Assembly: GCA_029246685.1 (NCBI GenBank)
Contig: JAQWMR010000015.1
Span: forward strand, 62,001 to 126,000
DNA from: Acidimicrobiales bacterium
Lineage (GTDB): Bacteria; Actinomycetota; Acidimicrobiia; Acidimicrobiales; Aldehydirespiratoraceae
Reading direction: 5' to 3'
Length of the DNA stretch: 64,000 nt
In this document: positions 52,080-60,619 of the stretch, piece after piece
How the letters are laid out: every line of letters starts with the position of its first letter
Position numbering within the stretch: the stretch's first letter is position 1
Program-made: the position numbers and the translations under genes
Notes under the pieces: model-generated
What the model was told of the DNA's origin: nothing
Database searches by the model: none
The model's input: the letters and a program-made list of their open reading frames with translations, nothing else

Positions 52080-52676
52080 ATGCTCGACCATGTTTTTACC
52101 GACGCCATCGGGGCGTTGCGTGACGCGTTCGAGTTCTCCCGGCTCGAGCGCCAGGCGTTCGAGGAGCGATTCCAGGTCGACGTTCTCCTCGGCGACGTGT
52201 CCTGGCAGACGAGCTACGGCCTCCCCGGCGAAGGTCTGCCGCCGCGGTTGCAGGCCGACGTCATCTGCGGCTGGCCCACGTGGTCACAGACCGCGTACCG
52301 GAGCTGGTACGTCGACGAGGAGCTCACCGAGCCGCCACGCATCGACATCGAGATCACATTACGGATCCAACGCCTCACCGAATGGCCGGAGCCCCGACCG
52401 GTTCTCGCCGTCCTCCCGATCACGAGCCCGGAGGTCGGCGGCGAGAAGCTCACGAGGAGCGGCCCGACCGTCGAGTCCATCTACGGAGCGGACCCGGACG
52501 ACGCCGAATACGCCCTCGAGGTGTCCTACGAAGGCGTCTACGAACTCGACGAGACCGCACTGGCCGACGGATCGGCGCTCGACGAGCACTTCAACACGCT
52601 CGGCGGCTGGATTGCGTCCATGCTCGTCAAGCTCGGTGACCTCCCGCTCACGTTCGGCCCCGCGTTCGAAGGCTGA
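52080..52676 (+). CDS. hypothetical protein of unknown family (198 aa)
   Basis: A 198-residue soluble, acidic protein beginning MLDHVFTDAIGALRDAFEF. The middle reads as beta-rich (LQADVICGWPTWSQTAYRSW, then IDIEITLRIQRL, VLAVLPITSPE), and the C-terminal part ends LVKLGDLPLTFGPAFEG. There is no signal peptide, membrane segment or recognised motif. Codon bias and a TAGTCT box six bases before the ATG support it. It converges on the crotonase gene with one base between stops. Confidence 0.75.
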   Translation: MLDHVFTDAIGALRDAFEFSRLERQAFEERFQVDVLLGDVSWQTSYGLPGEGLPPRLQADVICGWPTWSQTAYRSWYVDEELTEPPRIDIEITLRIQRLTEWPEPRPVLAVLPITSPEVGGEKLTRSGPTVESIYGADPDDAEYALEVSYEGVYELDETALADGSALDEHFNTLGGWIASMLVKLGDLPLTFGPAFEG

Positions 52677-52677
52677 A

Positions 52678-53535
52678 TCAGAGACCGCGGTTGATCGCGC
52701 CGAGGTCGTCGAAGTCGGTGTCACGGCCCTCGGCCTTGGCGGTGAAGGCCTCCGCCATGTCACCGGGCTGGAACATGCCGGTCTGCCAGGCGGCGATGTA
52801 CTTCAGCGAGTCCTCGACCGTGTGATCACGGGTAAAGAGAATCGTCTCCTTCGTGCCGTGGATCGCGAGCGGCGACTTCGAGGCGATCTCGGCCGCGATG
52901 TCATGCACGCCGCTCAGCATTGCGTCCTGATCGGCGAAGACCTGGTTCACGAGGCCGTGCTGGAGCGCCTCCCCCGCGGGCATCCGGCGACCCGTATAGG
53001 CGAGCTCTCGGACCACGCCGTCAGGGATCAGCTTGGGGAGACGCTGGAGCGTGCCGACATCGGCGGTCATGCCGATGTTGATCTCCTGGATGCAGAAAAA
53101 GGCGTCCTCGGTGGCGTAGCGACAGTCAGCGGCCGTGACCATGTCGACGCCGCCACCGATACACCCGCCCTGGATCGCCGCCAGCACCGGCATACGCGCC
53201 TGCTCGAAGGCGGTGAACGTGCGCTGCAGATGCAGCACGTTGACCCGTAGGGCTGCCCGTTGGCGACCCCGCTCGGTGATCCCCTGCCCCGCGTTCACAG
53301 AATCGGTGGCATCACCATCGCCGGTGAACACCGAAAGATCCATGCCGGCACAGAAGTGCTTGCCGGTGGACGACAGCACAATCGTGCGAACTCGCCCGGA
53401 GTCCGACAGTTCGTCGACGATCTCGGGCAGCTCCGACCAGAAGGCCGGAATCATCGAGTTGTAGGCGTCAGGTCGCGAGAGGCGAACGTGAGCGACGCCC
53501 TCGGTCTCCTCGATTTCGAAGCAGGTGTATCCCAT
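52678..53535 (-). CDS. enoyl-CoA hydratase/isomerase (crotonase, ECH1-like)
   Basis: A 285-residue crotonase with an N-terminal YTCFEIEETEGVAHVRLSRP, the oxyanion segments KHFCAGMDLSVFTG (about 58-71) and AAIQGGCIGGGVDMVTAADC (about 119-138), and IQEINIGMTADVGTLQRLPK, whose acidic positions resemble delta3,5-delta2,4-dienoyl-CoA isomerase (ECH1) more than plain hydratases. It probably serves oxidation of unsaturated fatty acids. TACGCT lies seven bases before the ATG. It follows the ferritin-like gene on the same strand. Confidence 0.92.
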   Translation of the reverse strand: MGYTCFEIEETEGVAHVRLSRPDAYNSMIPAFWSELPEIVDELSDSGRVRTIVLSSTGKHFCAGMDLSVFTGDGDATDSVNAGQGITERGRQRAALRVNVLHLQRTFTAFEQARMPVLAAIQGGCIGGGVDMVTAADCRYATEDAFFCIQEINIGMTADVGTLQRLPKLIPDGVVRELAYTGRRMPAGEALQHGLVNQVFADQDAMLSGVHDIAAEIASKSPLAIHGTKETILFTRDHTVEDSLKYIAAWQTGMFQPGDMAEAFTAKAEGRDTDFDDLGAINRGL

Positions 53536-53542
53536 GCGGCGG

Positions 53543-53548
53543 AGCGTA
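53543..53548 (-). promoter_or_regulatory. -10 box of a leaderless promoter (crotonase at 52678)
   Basis: TACGCT on the minus strand, seven bases before the ATG at 53535. Confidence 0.5.
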
Positions 53549-53560
53549 CTCCGCTCACTC

Positions 53561-54406
53561 TCAGGCGGTCTCGCCGTACGATCCGTCCTCGAGGTCGTAC
53601 TCGAGGAACTCGGCACAGGTGTCCTCGAAGTGCTCGAACTCGATCACACCGATTTCGGTGAACCGGTCGCGCAGCCAGCCATCGCCCGCGTCGAGCAGTC
53701 CGAGCTTGCGGCAGTTGGGAACGACCTTCGAGAAGAGCATCCACTGGAAGACCTTGGACTCCTCGGGAGCGTTGAGGAGCGTCTCCACCATCTTGCGGGT
53801 GTCGACACCCATGTGCTCCCAGACCTCCTGCTGAAGGAAGTGGTCACGCATGCGCAGGGCCGCCTCGAAGGCGAACTCCTGACGCTCGCGGATCTCGGCG
53901 GCGCCCATGCCGTCGCAGACCTCCTGCAACGACAGCACGCCGAAGGCGACGTGGCGGGCCTCGTCGCTCATCACATTCCGGAGCAGCTTCTTGAGCAGCG
54001 GCTCGGTGGTGACGTCATGCATGAATCCGAAGGCGGCGAGGGCCAGACCCTCGACCATGATCTGCATGCCGAGATAGGTCATGTCCCAGCGGCTGTCGTT
54101 GATGATGTCGTCCAGCAGCAGGCCGAGATGCGGGTTGACGGGGTACCCGCCATCGAGCTTCTCGTCGAGATACTTCGCGAACACCTCGACGTGGCGAGCC
54201 TCGTCCACCAACTGGGTGGCGGCGTAGTAATTGGCGTCGATCCAGGGAACGGTCTCGAAGATCTTGGCCGTACACAGCAGAGCGCTTTGCTCGCCGTGCA
54301 TGAACTGGCTCAGCCGCCACTTGATCGACTGGAGACCGAACTCCTCCCACTCCTTGTCGCCCCACTTCGCGACCGGCGAGTCGGGGTCTTCCTCGAAGTC
54401 GCCCAT
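53561..54406 (-). CDS. ferritin-like di-iron protein, main part after an in-frame TAG
   Basis: A 281-codon frame, of which the true start is probably further upstream at 54634, interrupted by a TAG at 54476-54478. The protein is all-helical with two carboxylate/His motifs: GEQSALLCTAKIFETVPWID and LVDEARHVEVFAKYL (DEARH), then VEGLALAAFGFMHDV and MSDEARHVAFGVLSL (DEARH again). This repeated E...DExxH pattern is the di-iron site of ferritin-like oxygenases or oxidases (AurF-like group). Function unknown. If the TAG is not bypassed, translation could restart at the ATG at 54406, which would lose about 77 residues but keep both iron motifs. Confidence 0.75.
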   Translation of the reverse strand: MGDFEEDPDSPVAKWGDKEWEEFGLQSIKWRLSQFMHGEQSALLCTAKIFETVPWIDANYYAATQLVDEARHVEVFAKYLDEKLDGGYPVNPHLGLLLDDIINDSRWDMTYLGMQIMVEGLALAAFGFMHDVTTEPLLKKLLRNVMSDEARHVAFGVLSLQEVCDGMGAAEIRERQEFAFEAALRMRDHFLQQEVWEHMGVDTRKMVETLLNAPEESKVFQWMLFSKVVPNCRKLGLLDAGDGWLRDRFTEIGVIEFEHFEDTCAEFLEYDLEDGSYGETA

Positions 54407-54475
54407 GAGTGCGCGTTCGAGGTCCAGATCGAGAGCGGTGTAGGGATCGACTTCGATCGACCAGTCGAGATCGGT

Positions 54476-54634
54476 CTAGACGTTCCACTGCGACGTCTTG
54501 CCCTTCTCGTACAGCTTGTCGAGCTTTGCCCGCTCGCCCTTGTCGTAGCCCCATGTGAAGATCGCGTCGGCGTTGGTGTTCGCCTGGGCGATCTCGGTGA
54601 TCCGCTCGACGTCGTTCGCATCCATGATGGTCAT
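54476..54634 (-). CDS. N-terminal fragment of the ferritin-like gene, ending at an in-frame TAG
   Basis: 52 codons from an ATG with a GAGGAA ribosome site (MTIMDANDVERITEIAQAN...YEKGKTSQWNV), then TAG, then in the same frame TDLDWSIEVDPYTALDLD, running on into the ferritin-like protein. Codon bias and protein character are continuous on both sides, so this is one gene of about 357 codons broken by a single amber codon. A CAG or GAG codon one base away would restore it. Other genes here use TAG as a normal stop. Confidence 0.65.
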   Translation of the reverse strand: MTIMDANDVERITEIAQANTNADAIFTWGYDKGERAKLDKLYEKGKTSQWNV

Positions 54635-54812
54635 CGGGGTGATTCCTCGCTCTGTACTGGATTGGGGGATTGGCTAGGCGGGAGGCTGGGCGGCAACAAG
54701 AAGCCGTTCGACGACAGCATTCCATCCATCGGCAGAGGGCAGCTGTCGATCAATGGATCCGAACATCGCCACTCCGATGAAGATCGCGTGGCGAGAGACC
54801 TGCGTCACACCG

Positions 54813-54841
54813 CTACAGCTGGGGTCTGACACCAGATGTAG
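54813..54841. repeat. dispersed palindromic repeat, copy 3 (degenerate)
   Basis: An imperfect palindrome with core GGGGTCTGACACC and outer arms CTACAGCTGG / CCAGATGTAG, just after the kinase stop on the minus strand. It shares the core of the repeats at 31206 and 33219 but has lost part of its symmetry. Confidence 0.55.
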
Positions 54842-54849
54842 CGCGGGGG

Positions 54850-55824
54850 TCAGATGAGGGTGGTGAGGGCGACCTGGGGGCGAGCGCCGATGTGGGAGAT
54901 GATCTCCCCTGCCGCGATACCGCCGAGTTCGGCGCAGCGGGCGAGGTCAGCGCCGTTGGCGAGGCCGTGCATGAAGCCGGACGCGTACAGGTCGCCGGCG
55001 CCGGTGGCATCGACGACCCGGGTCACGGAAACCGCGGGAACCGCGATCGTCTCGCCACCGCTGACCACGACAGAACCTGCAGCGGACCGGGTCAGCGCGG
55101 CGGTCTCGACCATCGACCCGATCTGCTTGGCCGCCGAGTCGAAGTCGTCCGTCCGGAAGAGCGAACAGATCTCCGCCTCATTGGCGAACACCAGATCCAC
55201 CTTGTCGGTGAGCAGGTCGAGCCATTCGTCGCGATGTCGATCAACGCAGAACGAGTCGGACAACGTGAGCGACACGGTTCGGCCCGCATCGGCCGCGATC
55301 GCCATCGCGCCTCGGATCGCCTCCTTGGCGATCTCCATGTCCCAGAGATATCCCTCGCAGTAAGTGATTCCTGCGGACGCAACGAGCGAGTCGTCGATGT
55401 CGTCCGGGCTGAGCACGGCTGATATCCCGAGGAAGGTGTTCATGGTGCGCTCGGCGTCCGGCGTCACCTGGATGAGGCAGCGGGCGGTCGGCGGACCCTC
55501 GGAGCCGGGGGCGACATCGAAACCGACACCAGCGGCCCGCAGATCGTGAATGAACACTTCACCGAGCTGATCGTCGCGAACCTTGCCGAGGTAGGCGGCC
55601 TTGCTCCCGAGACTGGCGAGACCCGCAGCCGTATTGGCCGCCGATCCCCCACTCGCCTCGATGCCGGGCGGCATCGCTGCGTACAGCGACGTGGCTCGGT
55701 CGGCATCGATGAGCGTCATCGCACCCTTGTTCAGGTCGTGCTCGGCGATGAACGCCTCGTCAACGGTCGCGATCACGTCGACGATAGCATTGCCGACGCC
55801 GACGACGTCGAGAGTGGGTTCCAC
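54850..55824 (-). CDS. PfkB-family carbohydrate/nucleoside kinase, adenosine-kinase-like
   Basis: A 324-residue PfkB kinase. The N-terminal VVGVGNAIVDVIATVDEAFI and GGSAANTAAGLASLGSKAAYLG match the adenosine-kinase-like branch, and the C-terminal ATP/catalytic motif VVDATGAGDLYASGFMHGLA has the base Asp. It would phosphorylate a nucleoside or sugar using ATP. Adenosine, or another imported nucleoside, is a reasonable substrate given the importer and deaminase about 8-15 kb away. GAGGAG lies seven bases before the ATG. A degenerate palindromic repeat follows the stop. Confidence 0.92.
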   Translation of the reverse strand: MEPTLDVVGVGNAIVDVIATVDEAFIAEHDLNKGAMTLIDADRATSLYAAMPPGIEASGGSAANTAAGLASLGSKAAYLGKVRDDQLGEVFIHDLRAAGVGFDVAPGSEGPPTARCLIQVTPDAERTMNTFLGISAVLSPDDIDDSLVASAGITYCEGYLWDMEIAKEAIRGAMAIAADAGRTVSLTLSDSFCVDRHRDEWLDLLTDKVDLVFANEAEICSLFRTDDFDSAAKQIGSMVETAALTRSAAGSVVVSGGETIAVPAVSVTRVVDATGAGDLYASGFMHGLANGADLARCAELGGIAAGEIISHIGARPQVALTTLI

Positions 55825-55945
55825 GGAAACTCCTCGTGAACGTGGTCCGGAACCCGTCGACTGTACCGGCGCGACACGTCGCGGGGATGGTCCGGGCGAC
55901 TCATGTCGCGACCGGACCCAGACCCGGCCTCAGCCGGGTCGCGGC

Positions 55946-56092
55946 TCAGGCCGCGAGCTCTTCGCCTCTGCCTTCGGCGATAGCCCGGGCGAAGGCCTCG
56001 TCGTCGACATCGAGCTGGGGATCAGGCCAATCCAGGTCCCCGAAGGGCTCGAATGGCTGGTTCAACTCCTGGCGATGATCTCGGTTCCGCAT
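55946..56092 (-). CDS. small acidic hypothetical protein (48 aa)
   Basis: A 48-residue frame (MRNRDHRQELNQPFEPFGDL, then DWPDPQLDVDDEAFARAIAE and GRGEELAA) with an AGAGGAG ribosome site seven bases before the ATG. The sequence has a Trp/Pro/Asp-rich middle and an acidic helical end, with no signal peptide or Cys. An AT-rich stretch upstream (56120-56170) could hold its promoter. No family recognised. A precursor-peptide role is conceivable, but no maturation gene is nearby. Confidence 0.5.
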   Translation of the reverse strand: MRNRDHRQELNQPFEPFGDLDWPDPQLDVDDEAFARAIAEGRGEELAA

Positions 56093-56178
56093 GACCGAAC
56101 TCCTCTTTCGTTGTCCCGCACCTTCCATAAAAGCGAGTTTCTGTATTACAAGGGTGTATTTCGTTTTACGGTCCGATG

Positions 56179-56184
56179 TAGATT
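56179..56184 (+). promoter_or_regulatory. -10 box of a leaderless promoter (M1 aminopeptidase)
   Basis: TAGATT, six bases before the ATG at 56191, next to an unusually AT-rich stretch. Confidence 0.5.
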
Positions 56185-56190
56185 TCGCGA

Positions 56191-58710
56191 ATGACGTCGG
56201 ATCCCCGCCTCCCCTCTCACGTGGTGCCGCACCGCTATGACCTGATCCTGGAGCCTGATATTCCGGCGGCCACCTTCCGAGGATCCGTGACGATCGATGT
56301 CGAGCTGGTCGAGAAAACCGACGAGATCGTGTGCAACGCCACCGATCTCGAGATCGACAGCGCTCTCGTCGTCACCGGGGAGGGAGCGGCTGCGGTCGAG
56401 CACATCCCCGACATCCGCCTCGACGCGGAGACCGAACGGATGCACCTCACCCTGCCTACGGATCTTCCGCCAGGACCGGCACGGGTGACGGCCACGTTCC
56501 GAGGCACCATCAACGATCAGCTCCGGGGCTTCTACCGCTCCACCTACGCCGACGAACACGGCGTCGAGCACACGATCGCAACCACCCAGTTCCAGTCGAC
56601 CGACGCCCGCCGCGCGTTTCCGTGTTGGGATGAACCAGCGTGGAAGGCAACGTTCGCCACCACGCTCATCGTGGACCCGGACCATCTCGCCGTCGCCAAC
56701 AGTGCCGAGGTTGCCGCGACGATCGACCCCGACGGCCGTCGCCGCGTCACCTTTGCCGAAACGATGCGTATGTCCACGTACCTCGTCGCGTTCGTCGTGG
56801 GTCCGCTCGAAGTGACCGAGCCGATCGATGCCGGCGGAGTTCCGGTGCGCGTCGTCCACCGCCCCGGCCAGGGCCACCTGACCCCATTCGCGCTCGACGT
56901 CGCCCGTCATGCGCTCGAGTGGTTCACGGCGTACTACGAGATCCCCTACCCCGGCGACAAGGTCGACCTGCTCGCGATCCCCGACTTCGCGTTCGGAGCC
57001 ATGGAGAACCTGGGTTGCGTGACATTCCGGGAGGTCTTGCTGCTCGTCGACCCCGAGGGCGCGAGCCAGCCGGAACTCCAGGTGGTGGCCGACGTCATCA
57101 ATCACGAGCTCGCCCACATGTGGTTCGGCGATCTCGTCACCATTAAGTGGTGGGAGGGCATCTGGCTGAACGAGGCATTCGCCACATTCATGGAGACATC
57201 CTGCAGCAACGCATATCGCCCCGACTGGCGCGTGTGGACGACGTTCGGGCGCGCCCGGGCAGCCGCATTCGACACCGACGCTCTCGCCAGCACGCGGCCC
57301 ATCGAGTTTCCCGTCGTCACGCCGGAGGAAGCGGAGGGGATGTTCGACATCCTCACCTACGAAAAGGGTGCGTCCGTCGTCCGGATGCTGGAACAGCACC
57401 TCGGTCCGGAGGTCTTCCGCGACGGCGTGCGCCACTACCTCCTCACCCATGCCTACGCGAACACCGAGACGAGCGATCTGTGGGACGCGCTCGAACACGT
57501 GAGTGGCGAGCCGGTACGTCGCCTCATGGACGGCTGGATCTACCAGGGCGGGCACCCGGTCATCGATGCCGAGCAGACGACCCACGGGGTCGAGCTTCGC
57601 CAACGCCACTTCACGCTCGACCCGGAAGCGACCGAGACCAAGCAATGGGCGGCCCCGCTCGGCGTTCGCCTTCATCACGACGGTGCCATCAGCGAACATC
57701 GGGTGCTGCTCGACGGACCGTCGACGCTTCTCACTGCGCCCGGTTCGCTCGTCAGCGCCAACGCCGACGCGTCGGGGTTCTACCGCGTCGCTCACGGCCC
57801 CGTGGCCCGAGCGACAATCGAGTCAGGCGGACCCGGGCCCCGCACCGCCGACGAGCGTCACGGCCTGATCGACGACGCCTGGGCCCTTACGGTCGCCGAC
57901 GAGCTGACCGCCGACGATTGGCTACGGCTCGCGCTCACCCTCGATGGCGAGACGGACCTCACCGTGTGGCAAGCACTGTCCGCCGGTTTCGGTGGCCTCG
58001 CCCGATTGGCAGACGACGAACCGAGGAAGCGGCTTGTCGGGCACATCGTGAACCTCGCGGGCCCGGCCCTCCACCGACTCGGGCTCGATACGGCAACCGA
58101 CGACGACGACCGCACCCGGGAGCTGCGAGCAACGCTGCTTCGCCTCCTCGGCGTCGTCGCCGAGGACGCTGCGACCATCGCGGCATCTCACGACCGCCTC
58201 GATCACGCCGACCCAACCATCGCGGCCGCGGCGTTGATCGTCGTCGCCCATGCCGACGCGGATGCCGGTCCCCGCATACGTGGGATCTGGAAGACCGCCG
58301 ACGACCCCCAAACCGAGCAGCGTCATCTACGCGCACTCGCCGATCTACCGCTCGCACGCCTGCCAGTCCTCGACGACATCCTGACGGGAGAGGTTCGCAG
58401 CCAGGACGGGCCGTACGTGATCCGCCGCGCGCTCGCGAACCTCCACGCCGGTCCGGCCGTGTGGGCGTTCGTGCGGGACAACTGGGCCGCCCTCAACGAA
58501 CGCTTCCCGAGCAACTCGGTGGCCCGCATGCTCGAAGGCATCACCACGCTCGACACCGCCGCTCTGGTGGGCGACACCGGCGCGTTTCTGGCCGCCAACC
58601 CCGTGCCGCAGGGCGCGAAACAGATTGCGCAGCACCTGGAGCGTCAGCGCATCAACGCGGCGTTTCGAGTCCGGGAGACCTCGCGGTTCGAGGCTTCAGG
58701 AACTCGCTGA
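56191..58710 (+). CDS. M1-family metallo-aminopeptidase
   Basis: An 839-residue M1 aminopeptidase. The substrate-anchoring GAMENLGCVTFRE is at about 270-282, and the zinc motif HELAHMWFGDL...WWEGIWLNEAFA (HExxH plus the distal Glu) follows about 30 residues later, with the Tyr region FDILTYEKGASVVRML. A C-terminal ERAP1-like helical domain (about 530-839) makes it full length. It is cytoplasmic (no signal peptide) and releases N-terminal residues from peptides. It converges on the ribBA end about 80 bases away. Confidence 0.96.
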   Translation: MTSDPRLPSHVVPHRYDLILEPDIPAATFRGSVTIDVELVEKTDEIVCNATDLEIDSALVVTGEGAAAVEHIPDIRLDAETERMHLTLPTDLPPGPARVTATFRGTINDQLRGFYRSTYADEHGVEHTIATTQFQSTDARRAFPCWDEPAWKATFATTLIVDPDHLAVANSAEVAATIDPDGRRRVTFAETMRMSTYLVAFVVGPLEVTEPIDAGGVPVRVVHRPGQGHLTPFALDVARHALEWFTAYYEIPYPGDKVDLLAIPDFAFGAMENLGCVTFREVLLLVDPEGASQPELQVVADVINHELAHMWFGDLVTIKWWEGIWLNEAFATFMETSCSNAYRPDWRVWTTFGRARAAAFDTDALASTRPIEFPVVTPEEAEGMFDILTYEKGASVVRMLEQHLGPEVFRDGVRHYLLTHAYANTETSDLWDALEHVSGEPVRRLMDGWIYQGGHPVIDAEQTTHGVELRQRHFTLDPEATETKQWAAPLGVRLHHDGAISEHRVLLDGPSTLLTAPGSLVSANADASGFYRVAHGPVARATIESGGPGPRTADERHGLIDDAWALTVADELTADDWLRLALTLDGETDLTVWQALSAGFGGLARLADDEPRKRLVGHIVNLAGPALHRLGLDTATDDDDRTRELRATLLRLLGVVAEDAATIAASHDRLDHADPTIAAAALIVVAHADADAGPRIRGIWKTADDPQTEQRHLRALADLPLARLPVLDDILTGEVRSQDGPYVIRRALANLHAGPAVWAFVRDNWAALNERFPSNSVARMLEGITTLDTAALVGDTGAFLAANPVPQGAKQIAQHLERQRINAAFRVRETSRFEASGTR

Positions 58711-58786
58711 ATCGCGGACGTCCGCCGCCCGGAGCCGATCGATCGACTCTCGGAGGTACATGACCTCGTGCTTCAGGGAGCGGACG

Positions 58787-60010
58787 TCAGCCCTCCGAGG
58801 AGTGCTCGCCGGCCAGCGTGTGGCCCATCCGGTCCCGCTTCGTCTGGAGGTAGCGGACGTTCTCCGGGTTCGAATCGATCTCGATCGGCACCCGCTCGGT
58901 GATCTCCAGGTCGTACCCTTCGAGTCCACCGAGCTTGGTCGGGTTGTTGGTCATCAGCCGCATGGCGGTGACACCCAGATCGGCGAGGATGTTGGCGCCG
59001 ACGCCGTACTCGCGCGAGTCGATCGGGAGCCCCTGCGCTTCGTTGGCTTCGACGGTGTCGAGGCCATCGTCCTGCAGCGCGTAGGCACGGAGCTTGTGAC
59101 CGATACCGATGCCGCGACCCTCGTGGCCGCGGAGGTAGACGAGCACGCCGCGCCCTTCTTCCGCAATCGTGCGGAGCGCCGTATGGAGTTGCGGGCCGCA
59201 GTCGCAGCGGATCGAGGCGAGGATGTCGCCCGTCAGGCACTCGCTGTGGACACGCACGAGCGGCGGCGAACCGCCCTCGACGTCGCCCATGACGTACGCA
59301 ACGTGCTCCTCATTGTCCAGCAACGAGCGATAGGCGTGGGCCATGAAGTCGCCGTAGGTGGTGGGAACCCGGGCAGCCCCGAAGTGCTCGACGAGCTTCT
59401 CGTTGCGGCGTCGGAATCGAATGAGATCGGCAATCGAGATGAGCCGAAGACCATGGTGGTCGGCGAACTCGCGGCAGTCAGCGAGCCGCATCATCGAGCC
59501 GTCGTCGTGGGTCATCTCGCAAATTGCGGCAACTTCGGCTCGACCGGAGAGTCGGCAGAGATCAACCGCGGCCTCTGTGTGGCCGGCGCGCTTCAACACG
59601 CCACCCGGGCGGGCGCGGAGCGGGAAGATGTGGCCAGGGCGGCTGAACTCGCGCGGCGAACGGTCGGGGTCGGCGAGGGCGCCGATGGTGCGGGCCCGAT
59701 CGCCCGCGGAGATGCCGGTGGAGTTGCCGACCACCAGGTCGATCGTCACCGTGAAGGCCGTGCGGTGCGCCTCGGTGTTCTCGGTGACCATGAGCGGGAG
59801 CTGCAGCCGATCCGCGTGTTGTTCGGTCATCGGCGCGCAGATCACGCCGCTGGTGTGGCGCACCATCCACGCCATCTTCTCTTCCGTGATGGCATCCGCG
59901 GCGATGATCAGGTCGCCTTCGTTCTCGCGGTCTTCGTCGTCGACCACCACGAGAAGCTCGCCACGGCGAAACGATTCGATTGCGTCGTCGATGGTGTCGA
60001 GTGCAGTCAT
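58787..60010 (-). CDS. ribBA: bifunctional DHBP synthase / GTP cyclohydrolase II
   Basis: A 407-residue fusion. The N-terminal RibB half has GELLVVVDDEDRENEGDLII and STGISAGDRARTI with RPGHIFPLRARPGGVL (3,4-dihydroxy-2-butanone 4-phosphate from ribulose 5-phosphate). The C-terminal RibA half has RVHSECLTGDILASIRCDCG, the zinc Cys cluster, and GRGIGIGHKLRAYALQD. Both supply the branches of riboflavin synthesis. It starts 12 bases after ribE, so the two form an operon. No ribD or ribH is present in the window. Confidence 0.97.
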   Translation of the reverse strand: MTALDTIDDAIESFRRGELLVVVDDEDRENEGDLIIAADAITEEKMAWMVRHTSGVICAPMTEQHADRLQLPLMVTENTEAHRTAFTVTIDLVVGNSTGISAGDRARTIGALADPDRSPREFSRPGHIFPLRARPGGVLKRAGHTEAAVDLCRLSGRAEVAAICEMTHDDGSMMRLADCREFADHHGLRLISIADLIRFRRRNEKLVEHFGAARVPTTYGDFMAHAYRSLLDNEEHVAYVMGDVEGGSPPLVRVHSECLTGDILASIRCDCGPQLHTALRTIAEEGRGVLVYLRGHEGRGIGIGHKLRAYALQDDGLDTVEANEAQGLPIDSREYGVGANILADLGVTAMRLMTNNPTKLGGLEGYDLEITERVPIEIDSNPENVRYLQTKRDRMGHTLAGEHSSEG

Positions 60011-60022
60011 GAGAACTCCGAT

Positions 60023-60619
60023 CTAGAGCGACGGGCGAACCAGCCGCTCGACGTACTTCGCGAGGACGTCGGCTTCGAGATTGACCTGGTCTCCCACGGT
60101 ACGGGCGCCAAGCGTGGTCACCTCGTGGGTGTGCGGAATGAGCGCGATCGAGAAGGAGGACGAATCGACGGCTGCTACCGTGAGGCTGATTCCATCGACC
60201 GCGATGCTGCCCTTCTCGACCACATAGTCGGCCAGCGAAGGCGGGAGCGAGAAGGTATAGCGGAACGAGCCATCGGCGAGTTCGTCGACCGCGGTAATGG
60301 CCGTGGCGGCGTCGACATGGCCCTGCACCACGTGGCCGCCGTACCGCCCATTTGCGGCCAGCGGGCGTTCGAGGTTCACCCGGTCCCCCGGCTGGAGAGC
60401 GCCGATGTTGGTGCGATCGATGGTCTCGGGAACCGCGTCCGCCGTCCAGCTGTTGTTGTCGAACTCGACAACGGTGAGGCAGCAGCCGTTCACGGCAATC
60501 GATGCGCCGAGGGCTGCGTCGTCGAGCACGACGGCGGCTTCGATGGCGACGCGAGCGCCTCCGCCGCCTGGGGTCACGGAACGAACCGTGCCCACCTCTT
60601 CCACAAGTCCGGTAAACAT
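60023..60619 (-). CDS. ribE: riboflavin synthase alpha subunit
   Basis: A 198-residue riboflavin synthase with two lumazine-binding repeats. Repeat 1 opens MFTGLVEEVGTVRSV and includes LGASIAVNGCCLTVVEFD. Repeat 2 opens GGHVVQGHVDAATAI and includes EKGSIAVDGISLTVAAVD. It dismutates 6,7-dimethyl-8-ribityllumazine to riboflavin. The ATG at 60619 is the family start, has no ribosome site, and lies at the edge of a perfect 24-bp palindrome with a CATGTT box six bases upstream, which suggests a leaderless, repressor-controlled gene. ribBA follows. Confidence 0.97.
   Translation of the reverse strand: MFTGLVEEVGTVRSVTPGGGGARVAIEAAVVLDDAALGASIAVNGCCLTVVEFDNNSWTADAVPETIDRTNIGALQPGDRVNLERPLAANGRYGGHVVQGHVDAATAITAVDELADGSFRYTFSLPPSLADYVVEKGSIAVDGISLTVAAVDSSSFSIALIPHTHEVTTLGARTVGDQVNLEADVLAKYVERLVRPSL

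Noticed and set aside
58696-58788. A short minus-strand frame ending MYLRESIDRLRAADVRDSASS after ribBA.
   Set aside because: It looks protein-like, but only about 21 codons follow an ATG, it overlaps the aminopeptidase end, and no good ribosome site exists. Too weak to list.
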